From Nocardia brasiliensis (GTDB taxonomy: Bacteria; Actinomycetota; Actinomycetes; Mycobacteriales; Mycobacteriaceae): a DNA stretch of 64,000 nt. Positions 56,442-64,000 of the stretch are shown piece after piece. Position 1 is the stretch's first letter. Every line of letters begins with the position of its first letter. Location: contig NZ_CP046171.1 of assembly GCF_011801125.1 (NCBI RefSeq), positions 4,960,001-5,024,000 on the forward strand. Reading direction: 5' to 3'. The notes under the pieces are model-generated. The model ran no database searches, was not told where the DNA came from, and was given only the letters and a program-made list of their open reading frames with translations. The translations under genes were made by a program, and so were the position numbers.

Positions 56442-56999
56442 ATGGATTCTGCCGTAGTGATCGTCCCGATGGGTCTCGGCCACCTGCGCCAGGTCCTCGA
56501 TCTCGGGCACGAAGTCTTCGACGTCACCACCAAGCCGTACACCTCGTGGTCGCTCACCTCGGTCGCCGAGCACCTGGACAGCCCCGACAACGCCTGCTGG
56601 GTCGCCCTGGACTCGGACCGTGTGGTCGGTTTCGTGCTCGGCTCGATGGAGTTCGAGAACCGCGACGACTGGGCCTACCTCGAATGGATCGCCGTCGCAC
56701 CGGACATGCAGGGGCTCGGCATCGCCCGCCGCCTCGTCGACGTCTGCTCCGAGGCGTTGTTCGCCCGCGGCGCACGGCGCATCGTCACCGATGTCGAAGA
56801 TCGCAACGCGGCCTCGACCGCACTGATGACCCGCAGCGGCTTCACCCCAGCCGCCACCGTCACCCTGTTCGTCCGCCCGAATCCCGATGACCCCGACCCG
56901 GATGCGCAGCTCGACGCCGCGGCCATCGCCCCGGGCACCAAGCGCGCGCTGATCCGTCGCGGTCGCCTGGCCGGCGACAATCACCGCGCCGCGCGCTAG
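56442..56999 (+). CDS. GNAT family N-acetyltransferase
   Basis: 185 residues from ATG at 56442. The acetyl-CoA-binding motif A is in WIAVAPDMQGLGIARRLVDV (Q/R-x-x-G-x-G/A); DVEDRNAASTALMTRSGF is motif B. The C-terminal extension after FVRPNPDD is not part of the fold. An in-frame GTG at 56403 overlaps the Ku stop (GTGA) and would add 13 residues with coupled translation; the ATG is preferred because the domain begins there. Substrate unknown; some GNATs near Ku are coincidental. Confidence 0.85.
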   Translation: MDSAVVIVPMGLGHLRQVLDLGHEVFDVTTKPYTSWSLTSVAEHLDSPDNACWVALDSDRVVGFVLGSMEFENRDDWAYLEWIAVAPDMQGLGIARRLVDVCSEALFARGARRIVTDVEDRNAASTALMTRSGFTPAATVTLFVRPNPDDPDPDAQLDAAAIAPGTKRALIRRGRLAGDNHRAAR

Positions 57000-57002
57000 C
57001 GT

Positions 57003-57674
57003 CTACTTCGCCGCCGCCGCGCGCCCTTCCTCGAAAAACGCCAACAGGCTTGCCGGCGAATCGAACTCGGCACTGGAGCGCAGCGCGCCGAACGGCGCGT
57101 TCCAGAACTCGCCTGTGCGCGGCGTCCACGGTCCCACGTACGCGTACGGCCCGGGATGCGTCGAATCCCCCGGCGACACACCGTAGTTCACCTCGCCGAG
57201 CGCGCTGGACAGGTCGAAATGCTCCGGCCACAGCACCGGCGTGCTGTCCGGGGCCAGACATCGTAACGCCTTGTCCCCCATGGCGAACCAATCGCTGATC
57301 TGCTGCGCCGCGACCGGATCGATGTCCATCGAGCTGTCCGGCGCCACACCGGTGGTGTCCTGATACGACCCGACCGGCGCGCCCGGTTCGATGTTCGCCA
57401 GGCGCCCGAGTTCCCGATACGTCCCGGCCAGCGCGGCGCGCCCCTCCGGCCAGACCAGTTCGGCGCCGACCACCGATACCGGCCACTGCACCCCGCCGAA
57501 CCCCTGGTGCACCACCCGCAGCCGGATGGTGCCGTACTGCCGATACTGCGGCCCGGCGATCAACAATTCCGCCACCGCATGCAACCCGCGCCGCGATCGC
57601 TCGTACAACTGTTCGTCCACATCGGCATCATTGCCGCTGCGGACCGAACCCGCAGCCGTTTCCGCGCACGGCAT
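57003..57674 (-). CDS. Conserved hypothetical protein
   Basis: 223 residues, family not recognised. No signal peptide or membrane helix. The middle is mixed alpha/beta (IRLRVVHQGFGGVQWPVSVV, then LADGTYRELG-type); a C-terminal Pro/Gly/Trp-rich region (YGVSPGDSTHPGPYAYVGPW) resembles a ligand-binding surface. Paired with the divergent dioxygenase gene across 125 bp. Composition is that of a real gene. Stop lies 3 bp after the convergent GNAT gene stop. Confidence 0.7.
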   Translation of the reverse strand: MPCAETAAGSVRSGNDADVDEQLYERSRRGLHAVAELLIAGPQYRQYGTIRLRVVHQGFGGVQWPVSVVGAELVWPEGRAALAGTYRELGRLANIEPGAPVGSYQDTTGVAPDSSMDIDPVAAQQISDWFAMGDKALRCLAPDSTPVLWPEHFDLSSALGEVNYGVSPGDSTHPGPYAYVGPWTPRTGEFWNAPFGALRSSAEFDSPASLLAFFEEGRAAAAK

Positions 57675-57799
57675 AGCGCCTCCGCCGTGCGGCGGACCCG
57701 GGCGCGAGGTTTACTCGAATGTGATCCGAACGAGCGCCCGGCACAGCGGGTACCGACCATGCTGGGAGCGGTTCACCGGCTACGGAAGGACGGCGCGTC

Positions 57800-58837
57800 G
57801 TGGAGTTCCACGTTCCCCTCATCGATATCTCGCCGTACGTCGACGGCACGGACCCCACGGCGCGGGCCGCGGTCGCACGTCAGGTGGACGAGGCGGCGAG
57901 CACGGTCGGGTTCATGCAGATCCGCGGGCACGGCATAGCGGCGCCGGTGCTCGACGAGTTCGCGGCCGCGCTGGACGAGTTCTTCGCGCTCGCGCCCGCG
58001 ACCAAGCAGCGCTACCGCACCGCGGTCGAATTCAACCGGGGCTATTCACCACCCAAGAGCGAGAGCCTGAGCGCGAGCCTCGGCGTCGCTGCGGCGAGCA
58101 GGATGAACGACTTCTTCGAGGCGTTCAACATCGGCACGACGACCGAGGACTATCCGGGACTCGAGCTCCCCGCGCAGGCCGGCTACGCCGACAACGTCTG
58201 GCCCGCAGAGCTTCCCGAGTTCCCCCGGCGCGTACGGGCGTACTACCGCGAGGCCGCGCGGGTGGCGAGCACCCTGACCACCGTCTTCGCCGACGCGCTC
58301 GAGCTCCCCGCCGGTTACTTCGACAGTTTCACCGATCACTCGCTGAATGTGTTGCGCATGAACAACTATGCGCTGCCGCCGGGCAGCGTGGACCTCGACG
58401 GCGAGCTCAAAGGGATGGGTGAGCATACCGACTACGGCATCGTCACCGTCCTGTGGGCCGACCAGGTGCCCGGACTGCAGGTGCTCGGCGCGGACGGCCG
58501 CTGGCACGACGTGCAACCCGCCGACGACGCGCTGCTGGTGAATCTCGGTGATCTCATAGCCCGCTGGACCAACGAGCGATGGCTCTCCACACTGCACCGG
58601 GTGATGCCGCCGATCGTCGACGGCGCCGTCGAACGCAGGCGCAGCGCCGCGTTCTTCCACGACGGCAACTTCGACGCGGTGATCGAGACGCTGCCCTCCT
58701 GCCGCGGCGCGGGCAGCAAGTACCCGCCGATCACCGTGTCCGAGCACGTGCAGGCCAAGCTCGCCGGTTCCCGTGCGCTGCAACCGAATACCACCGCGCA
58801 CCGGGAAGCGGCCAGGGTGCTCTCGGCGCGCGAGTGA
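57800..58837 (+). CDS. 2-oxoglutarate/Fe(II) dioxygenase, isopenicillin N synthase-like family
   Basis: 345-residue cytosolic non-heme iron oxygenase. N-terminal DIOX_N segment (PLIDISPYVDGTDPTARAAV ... GFMQIRGHGI), then the 2OG-Fe(II) core with metal ligands His-x-Asp in MGEHTDYGIV and the distal His in WLSTLHRVMPP; the 2OG-binding Arg-x-Ser is RRRSAAFF. Length fits the family. The GTG at 57800 follows GGAAGG. Substrate unknown; members modify amino acids, antibiotics and hormones. Divergent from the hypothetical gene at 57003. Confidence 0.9.
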   Translation: MEFHVPLIDISPYVDGTDPTARAAVARQVDEAASTVGFMQIRGHGIAAPVLDEFAAALDEFFALAPATKQRYRTAVEFNRGYSPPKSESLSASLGVAAASRMNDFFEAFNIGTTTEDYPGLELPAQAGYADNVWPAELPEFPRRVRAYYREAARVASTLTTVFADALELPAGYFDSFTDHSLNVLRMNNYALPPGSVDLDGELKGMGEHTDYGIVTVLWADQVPGLQVLGADGRWHDVQPADDALLVNLGDLIARWTNERWLSTLHRVMPPIVDGAVERRRSAAFFHDGNFDAVIETLPSCRGAGSKYPPITVSEHVQAKLAGSRALQPNTTAHREAARVLSARE

Positions 58838-58844
58838 GCCGGAA

Positions 58845-59711
58845 CTACTCGCGGAACTTCGCTTCCAGCTCGGTCGCCGTCGCCTGCAGATCGGCCGGGG
58901 TGTTCGTCTTGAAGATGCCCGCGTAACCGGTCTCGGCCCGCACCGCGGCCTCGACCTCCGGATCGTGGTACAGCTCGGCCAGTTTCAACAGGGTCGGGTT
59001 GTCCTTGTCCGCGGCACGGGCGGCGAAGATATTGATGTACTGCTTGAGCTCCGGACGTTCCGGATCGTCGGTGTAGATGGTGTCGTTCTTGGTCAGGCCG
59101 GCCGGGCGCGCGAAGGTGTCGTCGACGAACGCGGCGTCGACGCTGGCCAGCGACTGCGCGGTGAGGGTCGGGTCGATGGTCGTGAGCTCGACCTTCGACG
59201 CGGCCTTGTCCACGTCCTCGATCTTGGAGTCCCAGCTCGCACCGCCCTTCAGTACGATCAGGCCCGCCGCGGCAAGGCTGAGCAGCGGGCGCACCTGGTT
59301 GGCGGGATTGTTGCTCAACGTGATCTGACCGCCCTGCGGGATGTCGGCGACGGACTTGTGCTTACGCGAGTACAACGTCAGCGGGAAGATCTCGGTCGCG
59401 CCGATCGGCACCAGGGTGTCGTTGTTGCGCGCGTTGTAGTTGGCCAGATACCGCACGTGCTGGAACTTGTTGAGATCGATACGCCGTTGGGCCAGAGCCG
59501 GATTCGGCTGGTTGTAATCGGTGAAGTTGATGAACTCCACCCGGATGCCCTGCTCGGCGGCCTTCTTCTTGTATACGTCCCAGTGCGGTTGCGCGAGATC
59601 GTTCACACCGATGCGGATAGTCCCCTCGTCGTGCTCCGCGCCACACGAGATCGTCGTCAAAGCCAGGGCAAACAGGATCGGAATCACCAAAAAACGGTGC
59701 ATGAAGCGCAT
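58845..59711 (-). CDS. MetQ-like methionine-binding lipoprotein (second copy)
   Basis: 288-residue NlpA/MetQ-family lipoprotein. Signal segment with lipobox LTTISC near residue 23 and the family core (GVNDLAQPHWDVYKKKAAEQ ... VEFINFTDYNQPNPALAQ ... DLNKFQHVRYLANYN). It faces away from metQ-metN-metI (134-bp gap) and shows clear similarity to the MetQ at 59846, so it is an independently expressed paralogue. It may bind methionine, D-methionine or another amino acid. Confidence 0.9.
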   Translation of the reverse strand: MRFMHRFLVIPILFALALTTISCGAEHDEGTIRIGVNDLAQPHWDVYKKKAAEQGIRVEFINFTDYNQPNPALAQRRIDLNKFQHVRYLANYNARNNDTLVPIGATEIFPLTLYSRKHKSVADIPQGGQITLSNNPANQVRPLLSLAAAGLIVLKGGASWDSKIEDVDKAASKVELTTIDPTLTAQSLASVDAAFVDDTFARPAGLTKNDTIYTDDPERPELKQYINIFAARAADKDNPTLLKLAELYHDPEVEAAVRAETGYAGIFKTNTPADLQATATELEAKFRE

Positions 59712-59845
59712 TGCGAGCAAATTAGACGGTCGTCCAAGATCTGGGAAGGGTTTCGCTCACCACAATCCCAACCGTTGTCCGCGCCCGCGCCGGATCGCTT
59801 GGATTACCGGGTTCATATCGCGACAAGCTTTTCGGGAGCAACGAA

Positions 59846-60721
59846 GTGAAATTCCATCGGGTACTGGCGATCCCGGTCCTGGTAGCAACCGCGGCCCTCA
59901 CCATCACGGCGTGCGGTTCCGACGACAAGGCCTCCTCCGACACGGTAGTGCGGATCGGCACCACCGACAAGGACAAAGCCTGGGACGTCTTCGAGCAGCG
60001 GGCCAAGGACCAGGGCATCACGCTGAAGATCACCAACTTCTCCGACTACAAGCAGCCGAATCTCGCGCTGTCGCAGAAGCAGATCGACGTGAACCTCTTC
60101 CAGCACCTGCAGTTCCTCGGCGCGTACAACGTCGCCAACAAGGACACGCTGACCCCGATCGGCTCCACCTACATCGTGCCGCTCGGCCTGTACTCCAAGA
60201 AGCACAAGGCGCTCGCCGACCTCCCGCAGGGCGCCGAGATCGCCATTCCGAACGACCCGACCAATCAGGCGCGGGCGCTGTTCGTGCTGCAGGCGGCCGG
60301 GCTGCTGAAGCTGTCCGGCAGCTCCAGCGCGCCGACCGCGGCCGACGTCGACAAGGGCGCGTCCAAGGTCAAGGTGACCACGGTCGACGCCGCCCAGACC
60401 GCGCTCTCGCTGGCGTCGGTGGACGGCGCGGTGATCAACAACACCTTCCTCGACCGCTCCGGCATCGACCCCAATTCGGCGCTGTACAAGGATGATCCGA
60501 AGAACCCGTCGGCCGAGCCCTACATCAACGCGCTGGTGACCAGGGCCGAGGACAAGGACAACCCGAAGCTGCTGCAGCTGGTCGAGCTCTGGCACGACCC
60601 CGAGGTGCAGCGCGCGCACGCCGAGGTCACCAAGGGCACGGCCGTCGAGGTGCGCCGCACCGGCCCGGAACTGGAGCAGGTGCTGCAGCGGGTGCAGCAG
60701 AGCATCCGTGACGGCAAGTGA
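59846..60721 (+). CDS. metQ: MetQ, methionine ABC transporter substrate-binding lipoprotein
   Basis: 291 residues. Lipobox ITAC (LTITACGSDD, Cys near residue 23), NlpA family body: WDVFEQRAKDQGITLKITNF, DYKQPNLALSQKQID, VNLFQHLQFLGAYN. Extracellular, lipid-anchored. First gene of metQ-metN-metI; its TGA overlaps the metN GTG (GTGA). The GTG start at 59846 follows GGGAG. No S-box or other SAM riboswitch was recognised in the 134-bp upstream gap. Confidence 0.93.
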   Translation: MKFHRVLAIPVLVATAALTITACGSDDKASSDTVVRIGTTDKDKAWDVFEQRAKDQGITLKITNFSDYKQPNLALSQKQIDVNLFQHLQFLGAYNVANKDTLTPIGSTYIVPLGLYSKKHKALADLPQGAEIAIPNDPTNQARALFVLQAAGLLKLSGSSSAPTAADVDKGASKVKVTTVDAAQTALSLASVDGAVINNTFLDRSGIDPNSALYKDDPKNPSAEPYINALVTRAEDKDNPKLLQLVELWHDPEVQRAHAEVTKGTAVEVRRTGPELEQVLQRVQQSIRDGK

Positions 60722-61731
60722 GCGGTAATCCGCCCGCCGTCGAATTCCGTTCGGTCACCAAGGTTTTCGGCAAGGGCGCCAAGACCCATGTCGCGCTCGA
60801 CGCGATCGATCTGCGGATCGAGCAGGGCGAGATCTTCGGCGTGATCGGCTATTCCGGCGCGGGCAAGAGCACCCTGGTGCGCCTGATCAACGCCCTGGAG
60901 CGCCCGACAAGCGGCACCATCGAGATCGCGGGCACGCCCATCACCGGGGTGCGCGAGGCCGAGGTGCGCCGCCTGCGCCGCGATATCGGGATGGTGTTCC
61001 AGCAGTTCAATCTGTTCCGATCACGCACGGCCGCAGGCAATATCGAATACCCGCTCAAGGTGGCGGGCTGGCAGCGGGCCGCGCGCAAGGCACGGGTCGC
61101 CGAACTGCTCGACTTCGTCGGACTGGCCGACAAGGCGCGCAGCTACCCCGATCAGCTCTCCGGCGGCCAGAAGCAGCGGGTCGGCATCGCGCGTGCGCTG
61201 GCGACCTCGCCGTCGCTGCTGCTCGCCGACGAGTCGACCTCGGCCCTCGACCCGGAGACCACCGCGGAGGTGCTGCGGCTGCTGCAGAAGGTCAACCGGG
61301 AGCTCGGCGTCACCATCGTGGTGATCACCCACGAGATGGACGTGATCCGCGCGGTCGCCGACCGGGTCGCCGTGCTCGCCGAGGGCCGCGTCGTCGAACT
61401 CGCCAGCACCTTCGAGGTTTTCGCGACCCCGCAGGCCGCGCCGACCAAGTCGTTCGTGGCCACCGTGCTGCACAACCGGCCCTCCGCGGACGAATTGCGC
61501 AGGCTCGGCGAACTCCACGGCGGCAGGCTGGTCACGGTGGACGTCGACGACGAGCACGGCATCGGCGACGCGCTGACCACCGCGGCGCGGGCCGATGTCC
61601 GCTTCGAGGTGGTCTACGGCGGGGTCGCCACCTTGCAGAACAAGACCTTCGGCAGCGTCACCCTGGCGCTGCACGGACCGCAGGACGCCGTCGACAAGGT
61701 GGTCGCCGAACTCGGCCCGCACACGGCCTGA
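60718..61731 (+). CDS. metN: MetN, methionine ABC transporter ATPase
   Basis: 337-residue ATP-binding subunit. Walker A GYSGAGKSTLVRLIN, signature LSGGQKQRVGIARAL, Walker B LLLADESTSALDPETT, and H-loop VITHEMDVI. The C-terminal about 75 residues are the NIL domain (GGRLVTVDVDDEHGIGDAL...) that senses cytoplasmic methionine and inhibits transport. GTG start overlaps metQ; metI starts 11 bp after the stop. Operon is evident. Confidence 0.95.
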   Translation: MSGNPPAVEFRSVTKVFGKGAKTHVALDAIDLRIEQGEIFGVIGYSGAGKSTLVRLINALERPTSGTIEIAGTPITGVREAEVRRLRRDIGMVFQQFNLFRSRTAAGNIEYPLKVAGWQRAARKARVAELLDFVGLADKARSYPDQLSGGQKQRVGIARALATSPSLLLADESTSALDPETTAEVLRLLQKVNRELGVTIVVITHEMDVIRAVADRVAVLAEGRVVELASTFEVFATPQAAPTKSFVATVLHNRPSADELRRLGELHGGRLVTVDVDDEHGIGDALTTAARADVRFEVVYGGVATLQNKTFGSVTLALHGPQDAVDKVVAELGPHTA

Positions 61732-61742
61732 AAGGAGTACCG

Positions 61743-62405
61743 ATGCAAGCGGATTGGGACAAACTCCGGCCGTTGCTGACCGAGGCGATCGGCACCACCC
61801 TCTACCTGGTGCTGATCACCTTCGTGATCGGCGGCCTGATCGGGCTGTTCCTCGGCACCGTGCTCTACACCACCCGCAAGGGTGGGCTGCTCGCGAACGC
61901 CCCGATCAACCTGCTGCTCAACGTGATCGTGAACGTGGTCCGGCCGATCCCGTTCATCATCCTGCTCGCCGCGCTCGGGCCGGTGACGCTGGAGGTGGTC
62001 GGCACCACCATCGGCCGCGACGCCGCGGCGTTCGTCATGATCGTGGCGGCCTCGTTCGGTATCGCCCGGATCGTGGAGCAGAATCTCGTGACGGTCGACC
62101 CCGGCGTGATCGAGGCCGCGCGGGCGGTCGGCGCTGGACCGCTGCGAATCATCGTGACACTGTTGATTCCCGAGGCGCTCGGGCCGCTGATCCTCGGCTA
62201 CACGTTCGTGGTGATATCGATCGTCGACATCTCCGCGATGGCGGGCACCGTCGGCGGCGGCGGACTGGGCGATTTCGCGCTGGTCCACGGGTATCAGCAG
62301 TTCAACTGGCAGGTCACCTTCGTGGCCACGCTGATCATCGTGGCAGGCGTGCAGGGCATCCAGTTCTTCGGCAACTGGCTGGCCCGAAAAGTACTGCGCC
62401 GCTGA
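61743..62405 (+). CDS. metI: MetI, methionine ABC transporter permease
   Basis: 220-residue integral membrane protein with five hydrophobic segments (TLYLVLITFVIGGLIGLFLG; FIILLAALGPVTLEVVGT; etc.) and the EAA-type coupling loop EAARAVGAGPLRIIVTLLIPE. Ends with RKVLRR. The ATG at 61743 follows AAAGGAG. Last gene of the metQNI operon; a strong terminator follows. Confidence 0.95.
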   Translation: MQADWDKLRPLLTEAIGTTLYLVLITFVIGGLIGLFLGTVLYTTRKGGLLANAPINLLLNVIVNVVRPIPFIILLAALGPVTLEVVGTTIGRDAAAFVMIVAASFGIARIVEQNLVTVDPGVIEAARAVGAGPLRIIVTLLIPEALGPLILGYTFVVISIVDISAMAGTVGGGGLGDFALVHGYQQFNWQVTFVATLIIVAGVQGIQFFGNWLARKVLRR

Positions 62406-62407
62406 AT

Positions 62408-62441
62408 CACCGGGTGCCCGGACCGTTCCGGGCACCCGGTG
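62408..62441 (+). terminator. Perfect 14-bp stem terminator after metI
   Basis: CACCGGGTGCCCGG, loop ACCGTT, CCGGGCACCCGGTG, immediately after the metI stop. Confidence 0.85.
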
Positions 62442-62527
62442 GCCGCGCTTCTCGTGCCCGCCGCCGAGGCGGGCACGGTGCCGAAAGTCATCGGCGGCGA
62501 GGCTGTTTCGTCACGCGCCTGGCCCAC

Positions 62528-62953
62528 TCAGCCCGCGTTCGTCGTGCACGTGGACAGCACGACGCGCGCGGCACGCGGCACGGCGCTACCGAGATCGGGG
62601 AACGGCGGCGAGCTTTCGCCGAGCTTGGCCACGGCGAGCCGCTCGGCCTCCTCCTTGGTCACCGCCCAGTCCGCCGCGATCGCGCCGTCGGCGCCGCGTG
62701 CCGCAGCCGCACAGCCGTTGGCGAAGCGCACGAGGATCTTGCAGTCGTACACGCCGCAGTCCCGAATCGCCACCGCGTCGGCGGCCACCCAGGAGGGCTG
62801 ATCGACCGAGCCGACCACCGTGCCGGTGCTGGGCGAAAAGGCCAGCGTCCCATGATAATCAGGCGCCGCGCCGGCGGAGCCCGCGCCGACCGTGGTCAGC
62901 GCCGCGGTGCATGCCAGGACCGCACCGAAGGCGGCCCTACCCAGTTCGAACAA
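62528..62953 (-). CDS. Secreted DUF4189-type protein
   Basis: 141 residues. Signal peptide (LGRAAFGAVLACTAALTTVG, cleavage near SAGA) and one short DUF4189 domain (YHGTLAFSPSTGTVVGSVDQ ... ILVRFANGCAAAARGADGAI, then WAVTKEEAERLAVAKLG), with four Cys likely to form two disulfides. Function unknown. The start is a TTG at 62953 preceded by GGGAG; no better start lies in frame. Minus strand, convergent with metI. Confidence 0.75.
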   Translation of the reverse strand: MFELGRAAFGAVLACTAALTTVGAGSAGAAPDYHGTLAFSPSTGTVVGSVDQPSWVAADAVAIRDCGVYDCKILVRFANGCAAAARGADGAIAADWAVTKEEAERLAVAKLGESSPPFPDLGSAVPRAARVVLSTCTTNAG

Positions 62954-63100
62954 CAGATACTCCCGTTCAGAGAAGATGACGCGAGCTGATCATCGCCCAG
63001 GACCTCTCCCCTGTCCAGCACCGGGAAGGGTGCCGCCAGAACCCGGGGCATCGGTCGGCGCGGCACCGAATCCAGCAGCCGGGCATCGGATTTGGCCGTG

Positions 63101-63138
63101 CCGGGTCCTGGGCGCGGGGCCGGGTCCTGGGCGCGGGG
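63101..63138. repeat. 19-bp tandem repeat, two copies
   Basis: CCGGGTCCTGGGCGCGGGG occurs at 63101 and again at 63120, directly before the second MITE-like element. Part of the 339-bp gap between the DUF4189 gene and the partial gene at the right edge. Confidence 0.7.
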
Positions 63139-63295
63139 GTGGGACCGGTCTCATGAGTCCGGCTGGATGCGTCCGCGGTTCAGCTCGTCGCCTGGCAAGG
63201 CGGAGGCAGCGCCAGGGTTGCTTCCCGACGACACCGCGGCCAGGCGGCGAGCTGGACCGCGGAGACGCCGGATGAGAATTATCAGTCAGGGCCTA
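63139..63295. mobile_element. MITE-like palindromic element, copy 2
   Basis: Shares with copy 1 (35705-35866) the arms around GTCCGGCTGGATGCGTCCGC, CAGCTCGTCGCCTGGCAAGG and CCAGGCGGCGAGCTG, plus GCCGGATG near the end; the central hairpin is different and the terminal inverted repeats are decayed. Its end (CCTA) forms the TAG stop codon of the minus-strand gene at 63293, the same geometry as at mabA. 5' boundary approximate. Confidence 0.7.
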
Positions 63296-64000
63296 ACGCC
63301 GTGTGCGCAGGTATTCGTCGTGCTCGCGATCCTCGCGGTAGTACCGCTGGGTCAGCGTGGTGAGACGGCGGATCTCGGCCGCCATCGCGGCCGCGTCCAT
63401 CGGCTTGGCGATCACGGGATCACCGGTCTTCACGTAGTAGCGGCCGTCCGGGTAGTCCATCCACCAGAAGCCGCGGCCGAAGGTGGGGCGCGCGTCCACG
63501 GCCGGGCCGGGCAGTACCGTGATCTCACCCAGCGCCCTGCGCTCCCGCTTGAACAGCCGATCGAACCGCTGAGCCGGCCCCACCTCATAGGCGCCGCGTA
63601 CCGGGCGCTCCCGGTCCGCGGTGATCTCCGCCCGCCGCGCCTCGAACGTCGGGTGGGTGCCTGGCGGGGAATCCGGCAGCGCGGCAACCGCATAGGCGGC
63701 GGCTTTAGCGGCGGCGCAGTACCGCAAGGCCACCGCACCGCCGGTGTCCTCGGCGTCACCCGGCAGCTGCACCAGCGTCGCCGCGGCATCGTCGCGCACC
63801 GCGCCGTGGAAACGGTAGATCCGGGTCAGCTCCGGCGCACCGAAACCCTTGATCTCGATCCGGACCTCCGGCTCCAGCAGGATCCCCAGCGCCCGCTCCA
63901 ACTCGATCGAATGCCGGTCGAGCAGCGCGGCCGCCGCCGCGTCCCGCTGCGCCACCAGATCGGCGAAATCCACGGCCTGCGGGCGAAATCGCAGCGGATA
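63293..64000 (-). CDS. Hypothetical protein (N-terminus possibly beyond right edge)
   Basis: At least 226 residues, no family recognised. A GTG at 63973 (DFADLVAQRDAAAAALLDRH) is a possible start, but the frame stays open to the window edge (YPLRFRPQAVDFADL) and could begin outside. The body is helical with a C-terminal region WWMDYPDGRYYVKTGDPVIA resembling a small beta unit, ending LTQRYYREDREHDEYLRTRR. Its TAG stop is supplied by the end of the MITE-like element. Function unknown. Confidence 0.6.
   Translation of the reverse strand, partial: YPLRFRPQAVDFADLVAQRDAAAAALLDRHSIELERALGILLEPEVRIEIKGFGAPELTRIYRFHGAVRDDAAATLVQLPGDAEDTGGAVALRYCAAAKAAAYAVAALPDSPPGTHPTFEARRAEITADRERPVRGAYEVGPAQRFDRLFKRERRALGEITVLPGPAVDARPTFGRGFWWMDYPDGRYYVKTGDPVIAKPMDAAAMAAEIRRLTTLTQRYYREDREHDEYLRTRR

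Noticed and set aside
59712..59845. SAM (S-box) riboswitch upstream of metQ
   Set aside because: The 134-bp gap between the two metQ genes shows no recognisable S-box core; the genes are divergent and the gap is too short for a full S-box plus promoters.

Overview
This window is a chromosomal segment from a high-GC mycolic-acid actinomycete, most likely Nocardia or a close relative. The evidence is the roughly 70% GC content, frequent GTG starts, a mabA-inhA-hemH cluster, a ripA / Rv1476-like / acn / acnR block, a type II NADH dehydrogenase, and many secreted proteins of mycobacterial type. The central part (about 28.5-53.2 kb) follows the Mycobacterium tuberculosis gene order Rv1473-Rv1488, read in the opposite direction: SPFH/NfeD, an opposite-strand hypothetical, hemH, inhA, mabA, VWA, DUF58, moxR1, ripA, Rv1476-like, acn, acnR, HTH, ABC-F. 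Lineage-specific insertions interrupt it. No rRNA, tRNA, CRISPR array, prophage or transposase gene was recognised.

Layout. 0-8 kb: recC-recB-recD on the minus strand (recD cut by the left edge), with a 34-bp tandem repeat upstream of recC. 8-16 kb: SGNH hydrolase, GGDEF protein, beta-lactamase-like serine hydrolase, P450, type II NADH dehydrogenase, and a secreted Ala/Gly-rich protein behind a probable c-di-AMP (ydaO-type) riboswitch. 16-23 kb: urease accessory genes ureF-ureG-ureD without ureABC, an SDR, an MFS exporter divergent from its TetR regulator with two operator-like palindromes, an MDR-family oxidoreductase and an O-methyltransferase. 23-28 kb: an ABC importer operon (solute-binding lipoprotein, two-domain fused permease, a TPR-like membrane protein) with no ATPase.

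28-46 kb: SPFH/NfeD pair, DUF3097 gene, hypothetical gene, trypsin-like protease, Pro/Gln-rich membrane protein, then mabA-inhA-hemH, moxR-DUF58-VWA, a RipA-like NlpC/P60 hydrolase, an Rv1476-like membrane protein and aconitase with AcnR. 46-54 kb: LysB-like esterase, MarR/cupin pair, thioesterase, a candidate graspetide (ATP-grasp RiPP) gene pair, a decayed reductase gene, a small HTH protein and an ABC-F ATPase. 53-64 kb: SDR, lycopene cyclase, Ku, GNAT, a hypothetical gene, a 2OG-Fe(II) dioxygenase, a methionine importer (two MetQ, MetN, MetI), a DUF4189 protein and a partial hypothetical.

Most noteworthy: (i) the two-gene ATP-grasp RiPP locus at 49279-50717, whose 154-residue precursor candidate has a Thr/Ser/Asp-rich tail; (ii) a palindromic MITE-like element present twice (35705-35866, between mabA and inhA, and about 63139-63295), whose end supplies part of the neighbouring gene's TAG stop codon in both places; (iii) a 77-bp MIRU-like repeat (two identical tandem copies at 31179-31332, one at 53385-53461) encoding 26-codon mini-ORFs that chain flanking genes by ATGA overlaps; (iv) a 34/68-bp tandem repeat upstream of recC; and (v) a clear AcnR-type operator upstream of acn.
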